A stretch of DNA of 31,969 nucleotides from Azolla pinnata. Its lineage: Eukaryota; Streptophyta; Polypodiopsida; Salviniales; Salviniaceae. Positions within the stretch are counted from its first letter, which is position 1. Each line of letters opens with the position of its first letter. Positions 12,638 to 22,369 of the stretch are shown piece by piece. The notes below the pieces were generated by a model, which saw only the letters and a list, made by a program, of their open reading frames with translations, was not told the origin of the DNA and did no database searches. A program made the position numbers and the translations under genes. The stretch covers positions 2,445 through 34,413 of the forward strand of contig JBBBWG010000382.1 of the NCBI GenBank assembly GCA_037176905.1. The letters run 5' to 3'.

Positions 12638-13000
12638 CTACTTTCTCACAGATTCTTGTCTCTTCCTGAAATTTTGCATGCCAGAGAAATATACGCAGCT
12701 CGATCCGTAATCGTGCTTCAAAGCCGCATTAAGTTTCGCCAGATGATCTGGATCGGATGAAATCCCTTGTATGAGGTAAGCGTTGGTTGAGTTGAAAGTC
12801 TTACATGTGTCCTCTGTATAGGGTGCGAGGCAAATACGTGCGAGCAATGCACCGTGGACTTGGGGCATTTCTAGAACAGCTCGCGTAAATCGGTCCTCTT
12901 GTACTGATGTACCCAAACATGTTTCGACGGCACCAAAATCTTCCAATCTCTGAAACATTGTTGCAAAAGTTCTAGCAATAGTCTCGTCGATACTGGACAT
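12638..13000 (-). CDS. Hypothetical 120-aa protein, or 5' exon of the BRCT-BAH gene
   Basis: An ATG-initiated frame of 120 codons with a protein-like composition (many D, E, K, Q and well-spread hydrophobic residues) and no low-complexity tract. It starts MSSIDETIARTFATMFQRLE and ends FRKRQESVRK. I do not recognise the family, and there is no obvious signal peptide or membrane helix. It lies on the strand of the BRCT-BAH gene and about 80 bp downstream of an AACCCTAAA telo-box (13082-13090), so 13000 looks like a real gene start. A GT three codons before its end (AGAAA|GTAGTT) would join, in phase, to the acceptor at 10677. This makes a first-exon role possible, though the donor is not strong. 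The other reading is a single-exon small gene. Confidence 0.45.
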   Translation of the reverse strand: MSSIDETIARTFATMFQRLEDFGAVETCLGTSVQEDRFTRAVLEMPQVHGALLARICLAPYTEDTCKTFNSTNAYLIQGISSDPDHLAKLNAALKHDYGSSCVYFSGMQNFRKRQESVRK

Positions 13001-13369
13001 GTTGCATCGTAAACACTTGTAACCTCCTCGATTCCTTGCTCAGGGATCTCGTATCTCAGTAGATTAAATCATCAAGCTCCCAACCCTAAAGGCAGTGATT
13101 CCCAATCTATCTTGCACATACACACGATACATCTTACATTCGTTCCTTTGTCACGAACTATTATACCCAAACTCGGGCTCTTCCGCCCACCCCAAACCTC
13201 TCAGATCCTATCAGCACAGAGCGCTTCTTTCTGGCTATGCTCCGAAACAGAGCTCCCCACCACTTCTGAGTTCGATGCCTTCCATCGTAATCTACATACC
13301 TTCCTCTACAATCAGAGACTCGGTTCTGGAGGCATCCAAAGCCAAAATTGCCCTAGGCTTCCTCTTCTT

Positions 13370-13485
13370 CTTCTTCCTCTTTCTTCTTCATTCTTCATTC
13401 TTCTTCTTCTTCTTCTTCTTCCTCTTTCTTCTTCATTCTTCATTCTTCTTCTTCTTCTTCTTCTTCTTCCTCTTGTGCTTCTTCT
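13370..13485. repeat. TTC microsatellite with a 45-bp internal duplication
   Basis: The stretch CCTCTTTCTTCTTCATTC and its flanks occur at about 13376 and again at 13421, each followed by a run of TTC triplets. The period of 45 bp shows that a block, not only triplets, was duplicated. Confidence 0.9.
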
Positions 13486-13657
13486 TCTCTCAAATGCACA
13501 CACACACACGCATCTGTGCATTGTATGCACACAAGAGGTTGCAGAATTCAGAGAAGACACAAGACAGGTTCGCGATTCCAAGAGACAGACGTTTCTCGTG
13601 TTTTTCTGAGCTTCCTCTCGACAGCCCATCATCGGAAAGATCCTCTTTTCTTTCTCT

Positions 13658-13698
13658 GCTTCCCTTCCCTTCCCTTCCCTTCCCTTCCCTTTCTTTCC
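13658..13698. repeat. CCCTT pentanucleotide array
   Basis: Six to seven consecutive five-base units on the plus strand, in the probable leader of the RING gene. Confidence 0.85.
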
Positions 13699-14429
13699 CT
13701 TCTTCTTCTTCTTCTTGGGCGAGGAAAGAATAGGCAGAGTAACAGAACCCCCCCGGATCCCACACACCCAAATCGTTCCTTCGATCCTTCTGCCAAGAGG
13801 ATCCGTTCTCTCTGTGCTCTCTCCACAGGTGATTCCATGAAACTAAAGAAAAGAACATTGAAGTGTTGGTGTATATGGAATCTAGATTGATGGATAGATA
13901 GATGGATGGAGGGATGGATAGATAGAGAGAGATTCCTTGATTGTCTCCCATCCCCCAAGAACCGGAAAGTTCGTTTTTTCTGATCTTCCTTCTTCTTTAA
14001 GGGGATAGAGAAGCTTTTCGTTTTCGGGTTTGTTTTGCTCTCTGTTCATCTAACGTGCGTGTTTGAAAAGAAAGATGGTTCATATCTGCAAGTACAGACG
14101 GGATTTTGACTCAACTGTTTGATCGGAGGAGGTAAAAAGACGAGGGGAATAAGATGGTTTTGTTCGACCAAGAAAACAGAAGATTTTTTCCTTTTTCACC
14201 TCATCGAAGGAGGAGGTTGTGCTCTGGTGGAAAGAATTATGGTTCTAATGAACAGAGTGGATTCTTGACGAAAGAATGATTGGTTTTCTCTGCCAAGGAT
14301 AGAGATGGCCATGTTACTGATCTGAAAAAGGAATCGAAGAGAAAAAGCAGCAATTCTTCTTCAAGAGAGGAAGACGCGATATTTTCCTTTATCAAGATCA
14401 GAAGAGGAACAGAGATAGACAGAGAAACA

Positions 14430-17400
14430 ATGTCTGGCGAGAATGTGGTGGCAGGGCCTGAAGTAGAAATGGTAGAGTTGGAACCTATCTCTTCTTCATT
14501 ATCATCGTTCAGCGTGGATCTGGATTTGAACCTTGGCCCTTCTTTTGCTTTGGATCTTGCTCTTGGAAGAGGAGAAAGAGAAGAAGAACAGGAAGAAGCA
14601 AGAAGGCAAAGCGTGGATGGGCCTACTACTATCATCACTACACCTCCTCCAGTTTCCAGGCCACATTGGTCGAGGTTCGAACCTGGCATGTTAGCTGGAA
14701 CTCGAGTCGAAGAAGAAGAAGAAGAAGAAACCATTATGAGAGAAGATCAGAACTCACCATCACCCTCTAGTTTGGTTACGAATGAAGCTCATTATCATCA
14801 ACCTGGAGGAACGGTTTCACATGATGACGATAATGATGGTTTACCATCGGTTTCACAATATAGGTTTGGCCGGGGATTTGCCTCAGCTGTTCCTGATCAT
14901 CCTAATCATAGCAGTGATGGTGGAGAAGGGTCATCTCAAAGCCCACTTCTTGCATTAAGGTTAGATCACATTTTCAGCCAATTCTAGGCTATGGACTCTA
15001 ACTTGACCCTAGAGCATTTCAAATTAGAGCATGTTTTTCTTCCTCTTTCTGGATAGTCACTAAGAGAAAATTTTAGAGACGGTGTACATGTATTTCGTAG
15101 TTTTCCTCACTTCTCAGTATTTATATTTGAATTTCCCTTTCTCTGTCATATGCCTAAATTTCACAGTATCTTCTACGTATTAGAGCATGTTTTCTCTTCC
15201 ATTTTTTTTAGGATTTGTCAAGTGATTTGGAGATGAGGGAAATATGGAGGCACTCGTCATACTTTTACCTTAGCTTTTGAGCGTAAAATAGCATGTTTAT
15301 CACTCCCTCACATTTTCCCTAAATGCACAATTTCTGCTATGTAGTCAGAATTAAAGATCGAGAAGCCCTTGGCACTATGTCAAATGAAGAGTTTTTATAA
15401 ATCTCACTATGCTTCCCAGTGTAAATGTTTTCGTTCTGTTTACCTTTGCCCTGTCTGGTATTTGTGTGGAATGTCCATGTTGATAATGATTGATAATGCT
15501 TGCAAAACATGGAGCTGGAGAGCTGTATAATTTGTATCAAGATGAACCCTCTTTTCTTGACAATTTCTTTGTGTTTTTAGTAGTGTTGGTATTGTGTTTT
15601 GCCATTGTTTTTGTGCTACACATTTGTGACATGAGGTGGTGGGAATTAAATTGTCAAATTTTCTTCCCTCTTTTGGAAGTAATGGGAAGTGTGGTTCGTT
15701 TTGCAGACTTATCTGTCTCTCAGGTAGCTTCGATGTGAACCATTTTCCTTATACTTTGACACTTTTACCCTAGAACTGGCTATAGGTTTTGTCCCCCATG
15801 TAACCAACCGCACTCACATGATATACTCTTTACGTGGTTGTACATAGTACTTGGGAAAGTTAGGGTTGTATGTATAGCTCTCACTTAACTGGTACTCTTA
15901 TTTTACTTTTATCTCTATTAATAGAGAGCTCCTCCAGCTATTCTGTTTCCTCCTTGTGATCTCCTTCTCTGCTCATGTGTGTGTAATCGTGGTCATCCAC
16001 TCTACCTCCAACCTATTATTTCACTCATAGAAAAGTATGAACAGTTTTTATCTTCCTGTGCTTTTTAATCAGTATATAGTGGGTAAAATGAGGGTAACCT
16101 GTGTCAAGAACTGCCAACTGATGCTATAAGTCCTCATAACATTACATTTCACTGGGTCAAACCATAATCTTGATTTTTTGCCTTGCATACTAAATTTCGT
16201 TTGTAAATTTTAACCGTACCTTGTCTTGCCTATTCCCTTCCCTATCCAAAGGGAATGCCCCTAGTCAATAGACTTTGTAATTTCTTGTTGACAATTAGGG
16301 ATTTCTCTGTTGCATTTCGCTTTCTGTTATTGAAAAGTCCGTCCAATAAAAGTTTATTTGTTTTCTCCTGTGGGAAGTAGAGGTTTAGACATTTGCGGGA
16401 CATGCATAGAAAGCTTTGTTTCACCTTCCTTCTTTTCCATTTTTCTTGCAGGAACCCAAGGCATATGCGGCTTGCTCGCCGCCCTCGACAAGCTCTTTTC
16501 ACACCTCCTCGGAATGTCGACCAAGGATCGACTGTTGAAAATGGTGTTGTTCTCAGTCCAGTGGATACGTCGAGCACACAAGATATGTTTTCAAGAGACG
16601 GAGATTCGAGAATACAGAACACATCCTTGGAGATCATGCCTTCGAACGAGTACTCTGATCCAAAGGGGAATAATAACAATGATGAGGTTCCCGGTAGCAA
16701 CTCTGGCGGAGCAGGGGGAGCTCATTTTGAATGTAATATCTGCCTAGAAATGGCTGTAGAACCAGTGGTTACATGTTGCGGTCATCTCTTCTGCTGGCCA
16801 TGTCTTCATCGATGGTTGCACTTGCGCTCAAGCCGAAAAGAGTGCCCAGTATGCAAAGGTTTTCTAGCAGATGATGTTATTACACCCATATATGGTAGAG
16901 GGACATCCGAGGCAGGAGATAGGTCAAGTGGTAACAACAATACCCCACCGCGTCCTCATGCTCACAGGATCAGTGAGAAAAGGCGGTGGCAAGGAAGATC
17001 GACTCAAGAGAGGTCAGAGACACAGTCTGGAAGCACTGAACATGAGGTGTCACCCAATGCCAATGCCGGTGCCAGTGCCGAGCTTCTTATATTGAACAGG
17101 TTGAGGATAGCGCAGAGATTGCAGCGGGAGCATCTTGATGAAAGGCTCAGGCTTCGATTGAGGCAAAGAATGATGGGCCGGAGGGGTAGCGGTGCATTCC
17201 GTTCGTTCTTGGGCTTGGTTACCCCGATTTCGAGTCTAGATTCAGGTGGGCAGGTGCAGCAGCAAGCCGCTGACAGCATGGATAGGCAAGTGCAAAACCA
17301 AGCTGCTGAGAATGTGGATGAGCAAGCGCATATGCGATCCCTCGAGAATACAGATGAGAGTCAGGTTCGGGGTGTGCAATTGCGAAACCAAGCCCTCGAG

Positions 17401-17769
17401 AATGTTGATGGGCAAGTGCATACACAACCCATAGTAAATACAGAGGAGAGCCTCGCTCGAAACACCATGGAAAGAATTCCTGGAGTGCTATTACCTCCAC
17501 GCCCATTTGAGGAAAGGACAGGGGCAAGGTCTTATTTATCGCCCTTGAATGCTGGCGAGTCAGGGCTGTCAGCATCAGAGCAATCTGTGTTAGAGATAGG
17601 TACTCCTGAGCTAGGGTCAATTGCCTTCAGGTCCTGGCAGGGAAATGTGTCATACGAATCTCCTCAGCAACGATCATGGAGAAATCATCCAAGCAGTTCA
17701 TCAGGCTCGTCTTCTGCTAATGTGGAACCTGGACCTTCACATGCACGAAAGAGGCGCCGCCTCAACTAG
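14430..17769 (+). CDS. RING-HC E3 ubiquitin ligase, MUSE1/2-like, two exons
   Basis: Exons 14430-14959 and 16452-17769 (donor AAG|GTTAGA, acceptor TTGCAG|GAAC) join in phase to 615 residues, with a 1,492-nt intron. The C3HC4 RING (about 271-311) reads CNICLEM, CCGH, CWPC and CPVCKG. With the adjoining TPIYGRG and RPHAHRI boxes it resembles plant RMA-like ligases of the MUSE1/2 group, known in Arabidopsis for turnover of NLR helper proteins. The role here is inferred. Residues 29-37 (VDLDLNLGP) contain an LxLxL EAR-type motif, and residues 150-155 are poly-Glu. About 385-420 is a Leu/Arg-rich probable helix, and 443-510 holds Gln-rich repeats. The end is RKRRRLN, a possible nuclear signal. I see no C-terminal membrane anchor, unlike RMA1-3. 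An upstream in-frame TTG at 14280 is not a likely start; the ATG at 14430 has a purine at -3. Confidence 0.9.
17248..17450 (+). repeat. Gln-rich repeats within the RING ligase
   Basis: Residues about 443-510 contain five imperfect units of 12-17 residues built on Q-V/A-x-x-Q...N-V/T-D/E, for example QVQNQAAENVDE and VQLRNQALENVDG. The unit is visible in the DNA as diverged copies around GAGAATGTGGATGAGCAAG. Confidence 0.8.
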
Positions 17770-18959
17770 CTTCACATCCCCCACATGCATATACATGCAT
17801 GTGCATAGGTAAATACATAGTATATGCATGTATATATGTGTGTATATGCGTGAAATCTGTCTTAAAGGATATGCTTGATGCTGTGCTGCTGATCAAGCTA
17901 TACAGAGCTTTTTGCCATGTTTTAAACCTTCTTGTACAGAATATTCTCTGGGAAGCCAAATGTGTGCTTCCTATCATTTAAGGACAACCATAGTCGTTTT
18001 CTGTCTTGCTTTGGTGTCAAGAAAGCATGTTCTCTCTAACCAACATATTTCGGTATACTTGATGCTGTTTCATTAGCCCTCTCTGTTTATATATATTGGT
18101 GAATCAAAACAAATGGTTGATGAATTCAATGGTTCACCATTGGGAAGGTAATTGTTCTGCCTTCTGAAGGTTTTGTATGCATAGTGCCAATAGGTTTGAA
18201 ACATGATAAGCTATGGACGACGAGCTTTGATATTCAGGTGGGCTATTTCATTCATGAAGAAGATCAAATGGGCATGGAGCCGGAGCCATGGCACAACCTC
18301 AAAGCCACGCATCCCAAGTTTTCCTCATCCTCTCTTCTGTTGCCAGTTCAAATCTATGAGCATCCATTGTAATGCCTACAGCAAGAAATCAGATACCTTC
18401 CTCTAAACACTCAGTACTTGGCTGTCTCAAATCTGGATTTCCAATATGATGAAGGAGAAGACGTATTGATCCACATTTGTTGGCCTCTCGAGGGCTTCAT
18501 ATGCCATCTCATAACGGATGAAGTGATGATGACTCTGGTTTTTGCTTCGTATGATGGCAATGTTCACAGAAGATAGCATTTTGAATTTTGCCAGAAGAAA
18601 TTGGTACCATTTCTTTGATCCTGACACCGAGCCAAGTTCAAGGTTGATCCTCTTCCTCTTCTTCTTCGATCTTCTCTCCTGCTGTTTCTCACCGCTGCCT
18701 GGAGCAAGCTGGACGAAAGTTGCCTCCACGGATTATCATTTCATTGAAGGCTCCGTGGAACCTTCTGATGTTACTCCTCTCTCCATGAGGTAAAACAAGA
18801 ATCCCAAGGACTCCATAGTATAACATCAGAAGCAGCAGCTGCGGCAGTTGAAGAAGAAGAAGAAGAGGAAGAAGAGAAAGACGAAATTCACATGAAAAGA
18901 GTTTCGAATTGCAGGTCGGACCCATGTCTTACAAGTCACTTCTCCGATCAGTTCTCGCT
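17770..18959. other. RING gene 3' flank and intergenic DNA
   Basis: I see no gene here. The first few hundred bases hold ATGCATGTATATATG-type alternating purine-pyrimidine DNA and are probably the RING gene 3' UTR. A GAAGAAGAAGA-type run lies at about 18850-18880. Open frames here are short and without family resemblance. Confidence 0.5.
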
Positions 18960-18969
18960 TCTTAGACTG

Positions 18970-19176
18970 ATTCTTCCTTATTACAAGTACCAATTTTGCA
19001 ACCCTCATTCTCGGCCCATCTCCAAGAATGGAGGAGCGAGAGAGCAGTGGAAGAATCGGAATCACTTGGGAAGATGGCTTCCTTGATCGGCACAAACCCT
19101 AAGGAGATCATCTTCATTTCTGGCACCAATGAAGTGCATTTCTATCAGCACAAGAAGAAAAGTGACAAGAAGGGCT
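18970..19176 (+). pseudogene. Decayed fragment of cysteine desulfurase NFS1
   Basis: Two adjoining frames together resemble an N-terminal part of mitochondrial cysteine desulfurase (NFS1/IscS), the enzyme that supplies sulfur for Fe-S clusters. The first frame (18970-19014) gives ILPYYKYQFCNPHSR, like the NPHSR box after the N-terminal strand. The second (about 19017-19176) gives EWRSERAVEESES, then MASLIGTNPKEIIFISGTNE, then VHFYQHKKK, like the GWESE.AVE, ASLIG.PKEIIF.SGATE and HFYK..KKH blocks. A one-base loss shifts the frame between the halves. Roughly eight to ten codons are missing after the SGATE position, and the rest of the enzyme (PLP lysine, active-site cysteine) is absent. It cannot encode a working enzyme. 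The parent gene is expected elsewhere in the genome. Confidence 0.75.
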
Positions 19177-21538
19177 TGATGCGACTTAGTGTGTCCCCAT
19201 GGAGAGAGACAAACAGACTTGTCTATCTCTTTGAACTTTGAGTGTCGATCTGCCTTGATAGAGGTTCCTTCTCTTCATTCTTTCCATTCTTAAGTCAAAC
19301 AATAGAACTCCGTTAGTTCATGGTTTACATGTAAATTGATAGTCTGTATTGGAGTGGAGATTAGCAATGATTTGTGGAGGATTGAAGGGATATATAGGTG
19401 AATTTGGGTGCTTTGTGGTTTAGGATGAACCATTCCCGCGAATATGTGATTGTAGGTCTGGTGTCACTCTTCCAGGCAATCGATGATTGAGCTCTCTATA
19501 TTGGTCATTCCACTTTTTGTTTTCTATGGATTTTTCCAAAGCTGTATAGTTGATTGTTGCATACTTGTGTGCATTTTGATTGTTGCATCCCATCTTTTTG
19601 TACACATTTTGCTTGAGCTTTGCATATTGATAATCCATCTTGGTACTCTAGCTCTGTATTTTGGGTCTTCCATCTATTATATAGATTTGGCTCGAGCTCT
19701 GCATATTGTGTCTGTCCATCTTTTGCATAGATGTGGTGGTTTGGTTCCGTTTTCTCTTAATCCAAGAAATGTCAGTAGCTTGAGCTCTAATGGTGAGTTT
19801 CGTTTTCTTGTTTTTGTGCTTCTTTTGGCAACAGAGATGATTCACATGATACAATCCATTTTGGAGATCGGAGCTATATGCAGGGAGTGCAAGCCGTTGC
19901 CATGTTTGGCTGAGGTCAGTTGGGGCATGAGGTATATATTGTTGCATGGTCGAAATGAATGTGGCTTCCTACACTATGATCACTGGAATATGAAATCATT
20001 TAGAGCCTTGGGCCCTGATCTCTATGATGTCGAAAAGGAAATGGACGTTCGAAAAAGTCTTTGTGCGCGTTTGTAAAAAGTTCACATTTGGACGCTTGTT
20101 GAAGTTGGTGGCGGTCCACACTTCCAAACTGCTTTTAATTAGCTTTTGTCAAGTGGTAAAGGTCACCCCCCCTGAAGCAATATAGCCACACTTGATCCGA
20201 AAGGCTCTTTTGGAGCCAGCCTTACATGCCTCTTATGGTTTTGTATAGCCCTCGATCTGTGAAGAGTGCAAGTTGACATGTTATATGCAAGAGGAGTGTG
20301 TGTGGAAAGGGACTCCAAAGATGTCGTGTTGTGGGCAAATTATCCTGTTGGGTTATTTCTATTGGGCTTGGAAGATGGAAATGAAGACGATTGTAGGCAT
20401 TATCTGTAATGCCGAAAAGTGAAAAGGTGACGAAGCTTGACGCCGTGGGACTCCGTTGACGTCAGTGCTTATGTCTGTTGGGGAAGGCACAGAATTATGG
20501 AGCCACAGAAAGGAGAAGTACAGAGTCCATCAATCGCCTTTTCGGGGAACTTTGAGGTAAAGATCCTCTCATTGCAGCAGTGGTGATTTAACCCAAGAAA
20601 GTTTGGCAGTGCAAGTTGATCGGATTGAAGGATTTTGTTTGGGAAAGGAACTTTGAAGAATGCCCCTTTTTATTCTCATCACTTCATTCCCCTGCACAGT
20701 TTCGATAAATCCTCCCAGGTCTCCACTTGATTTTCTATGGTGTATATATGCATTCGTACCTCAAGAATGTGCAAGTTTTCTATTGATACTTCCGTTCCTC
20801 TTTTTTCCAGCATGCTTGGTCATGTTCACATACAGAATGCAAGAGAGAGAGAGAGAGAGACACCAGATCCATGAAAAATTGTTGGACTACAGTTTGGAAA
20901 ATAAATTGTTGAGAAAAGAATGGAAATGCTGGGATACATGTATAAGCTTGGAAAAAGAGTGGAACTAACTGGGATGCATATACAAACTTGGATGGATATC
21001 CAAAAAAGGAGAGTCCAGAAGAAGTATATACAAAGAGGTTCCAACTTGATGTATCGCTTCTTCGTGTTCTGAGGAGAAGTTGGGAAGCTTAGTCTGTATA
21101 TTCGAATATCAGTGATCTCAGAATGCTCTATGGGACTAAACGGGAAGAGACCTTTGGTCTGCTACGCGAGGTCGATGTTGTCTGGAAACATGTTGTGTGT
21201 ATAAGGTTCTACAAGGCCATAGATTCAGCCCATATCAAGAGGAGCTCGAACATGATGTCTTTGTGGCTTTTCTGAAGAAATTTTGCCGGCGAGAAATCTT
21301 GAAGAAATTTTGGGCTGCGTGTTGCTGGGACTCCCGGCGCATTCTGGGTATGAAGACCCCTGATTTTTTTGCCTTTGTCTGGGGTCTCGAGAACCCCGAC
21401 ACGATCGCCCGAGCAGCTTGGGATTCCGATTTTCCCTCAAGGAAGAGCTTCTGGGCGAGCATGACAACAGGGTACATAACTACTACACACAGGATTTGCC
21501 CCAATGATCCGAAAGCTACCTTCGATTTGGGGGCTCTT
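19177..21538. other. Intergenic stretch, no supported gene
   Basis: The longest frame (19483-20076, plus) starts with ATG but is a run of hydrophobic residues created by degenerate 40-odd-bp repeats (about 19610-19735) and then loses protein character, so I do not call it. A GA run lies at about 20840-20860 and a palindromic TGACGTCA at 20457-20464. The part from about 21060 to 21538 adjoins the 3' end of the minus-strand AP2/ERF gene and is probably its 3' UTR. Confidence 0.5.
19610..19735. repeat. Degenerate tandem repeat, three units of about 40 bp
   Basis: Three adjoining copies begin with AGCTTTGCATATTG, AGCTCTGTATTTTG and AGCTCTGCATATTG and contain CCATCTT/CCATCTA further on. Confidence 0.6.
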
Positions 21539-22369
21539 TCAGATGAAATTGGCGGCGAGGTCGGATTCGAGCTCGCGCAGGATCCGGAGATCCGCTTCCC
21601 ACAGGTTATTGTCGTCGTCATAAATATGGTGGTGGGAGAGGAGAAGGAGGTCGTGCTGCGCGAGGCTGCTCCATGTTGGGCAGTGGGGAATTTCGTGGGG
21701 GAAAGGCGAGGCAGGGGTGGAATCGGAATCGGAGCTGGGTTGGGAATCATCGGAACAGGGGCTGAGGACGGAATCATCGGAATCGGGGTTGGGTGTAGTT
21801 TGGTGGGCATCAAGATCATCATCGTCGTCATCGTCGTCATAATCACCATCATCATGGCGAGGGTGAAGATGATTGGGAGAGAGGATTGGTGTATCGGCGG
21901 CGGCGGCGGCGGCGGCGATGGAGCGAATCCTGTCTTTGAGGAGGCGGCGTTGGGCGGGGGTGGCTATGGCAGAGCTGGAGCTGGAGCTGCTGCATCCATA
22001 GTAGTTGTAGTAGAAGGCGGAGGAGGAGGGATCGTGGAGAGCGATCGAGGCAGCCTTGAAGGCGCGAGATGCCATCTCGGCAGTGGCGAAGGAGCCAAGC
22101 CACACGCGCTCTCGGCTCTTGGGCAGCCGTATCTCGGAGACCCACCGGCCCCACGAGCGGTAGCGCGCGCCCTTGAGCCGCCGCCGCCGCTGCGGCAGCG
22201 GCTGGCTCGATCCACTAGCCATGGTGGAGGAGGAGGAGCTGGAGCTGGAGATGGAGCTTGAGCTCAATGAGCTTGAGCTTGAGCTGGAGCTGGAGCTGGA
22301 GCTGGAGCTGGAGCTGGAGATGGAGCTGGAGCTGGAGCTGGAAGAGGTGAGTTTATGCACCATTCTCAT
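21539..22369 (-). CDS. AP2/ERF transcription factor, DREB-type, with poly-Ser N-terminus
   Basis: A single-exon frame of 276 residues from the ATG at 22369, or 227 from the in-frame ATG at 22222. The AP2 domain (about 65-112) contains [23 protein letters not shown] and AFKAASIAL. The WV and EIRLP residues are those of the DREB branch (valine at domain position 14). The opening YRGVR box is altered to LKGARYR. Residues 9-48 are nearly all serine (37 of 40), encoded by alternating AGC and TCC. The ATG at 22222 comes after this tract and has the better context (CCACCATGG), so whether the tract is translated is open. Further on there is a poly-Ser run, poly-Ala, an eight-residue Asp run and a conserved end, LRELESDLAANFI, shared with the paralogue at 24462-25361. 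It probably binds DRE/GCC-like promoter elements in the nucleus. Confidence 0.85.
   Translation of the reverse strand: MRMVHKLTSSSSSSSSISSSSSSSSSSSSSSSSSLSSSSISSSSSSSSTMASGSSQPLPQRRRRLKGARYRSWGRWVSEIRLPKSRERVWLGSFATAEMASRAFKAASIALHDPSSSAFYYNYYGCSSSSSSSAIATPAQRRLLKDRIRSIAAAAAAADTPILSPNHLHPRHDDGDYDDDDDDDDLDAHQTTPNPDSDDSVLSPCSDDSQPSSDSDSTPASPFPHEIPHCPTWSSLAQHDLLLLSHHHIYDDDNNLWEADLRILRELESDLAANFI
22225..22346. repeat. GAGCTG hexanucleotide array (poly-Ser coding on minus)
   Basis: Alternating GAG and CTG triplets on the plus strand, with a few variant units near 22245-22275. Read on the minus strand they give the serine tract of the AP2/ERF gene; on the plus strand they give alternating Glu-Leu. 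Confidence 0.9.

Larger units (their letters stand above)
13001..14429. promoter_or_regulatory. Divergent promoter and 5' leader region
   Basis: This stretch separates the minus-strand start at 13000 from the plus-strand RING gene start at 14430. On the RING-gene side it is strikingly pyrimidine-rich: a TTC tract with an internal 45-bp duplication (13370-13480), a CCCTT array (about 13660-13695), a CA run (about 13497-13510) and a GATA/GATG array (about 13885-13935). Such CT-rich stretches are common in plant core promoters and leaders. A telo-box (AACCCTAAA) sits at 13082-13090. The position CCACAG|GT near 13829 resembles a donor of a leader intron, but I cannot confirm one. Confidence 0.5.

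Noticed and set aside
14280..14429. N-terminal extension of the RING ligase
   Set aside because: The extra 50 codons begin with TTG and lack an in-frame ATG, so translation most likely starts at 14430.
19483..20076. 197-codon ATG frame read as a membrane protein
   Set aside because: The hydrophobic part comes from degenerate TTG/CAT-rich tandem repeats and the remainder matches nothing I know.
20457..20464. Palindromic TGACGTCA as a bZIP site
   Set aside because: A single 8-bp match in intergenic DNA with no gene start nearby is expected by chance often enough.
21197..22261. 354-codon plus-strand frame
   Set aside because: It lies antisense to the AP2/ERF gene, and its Gly/Ile/Val-rich content is the complement of the Ser, Asp and Ala tracts. 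The long plus-strand frame at 24777-25466 is rejected for the same reason.
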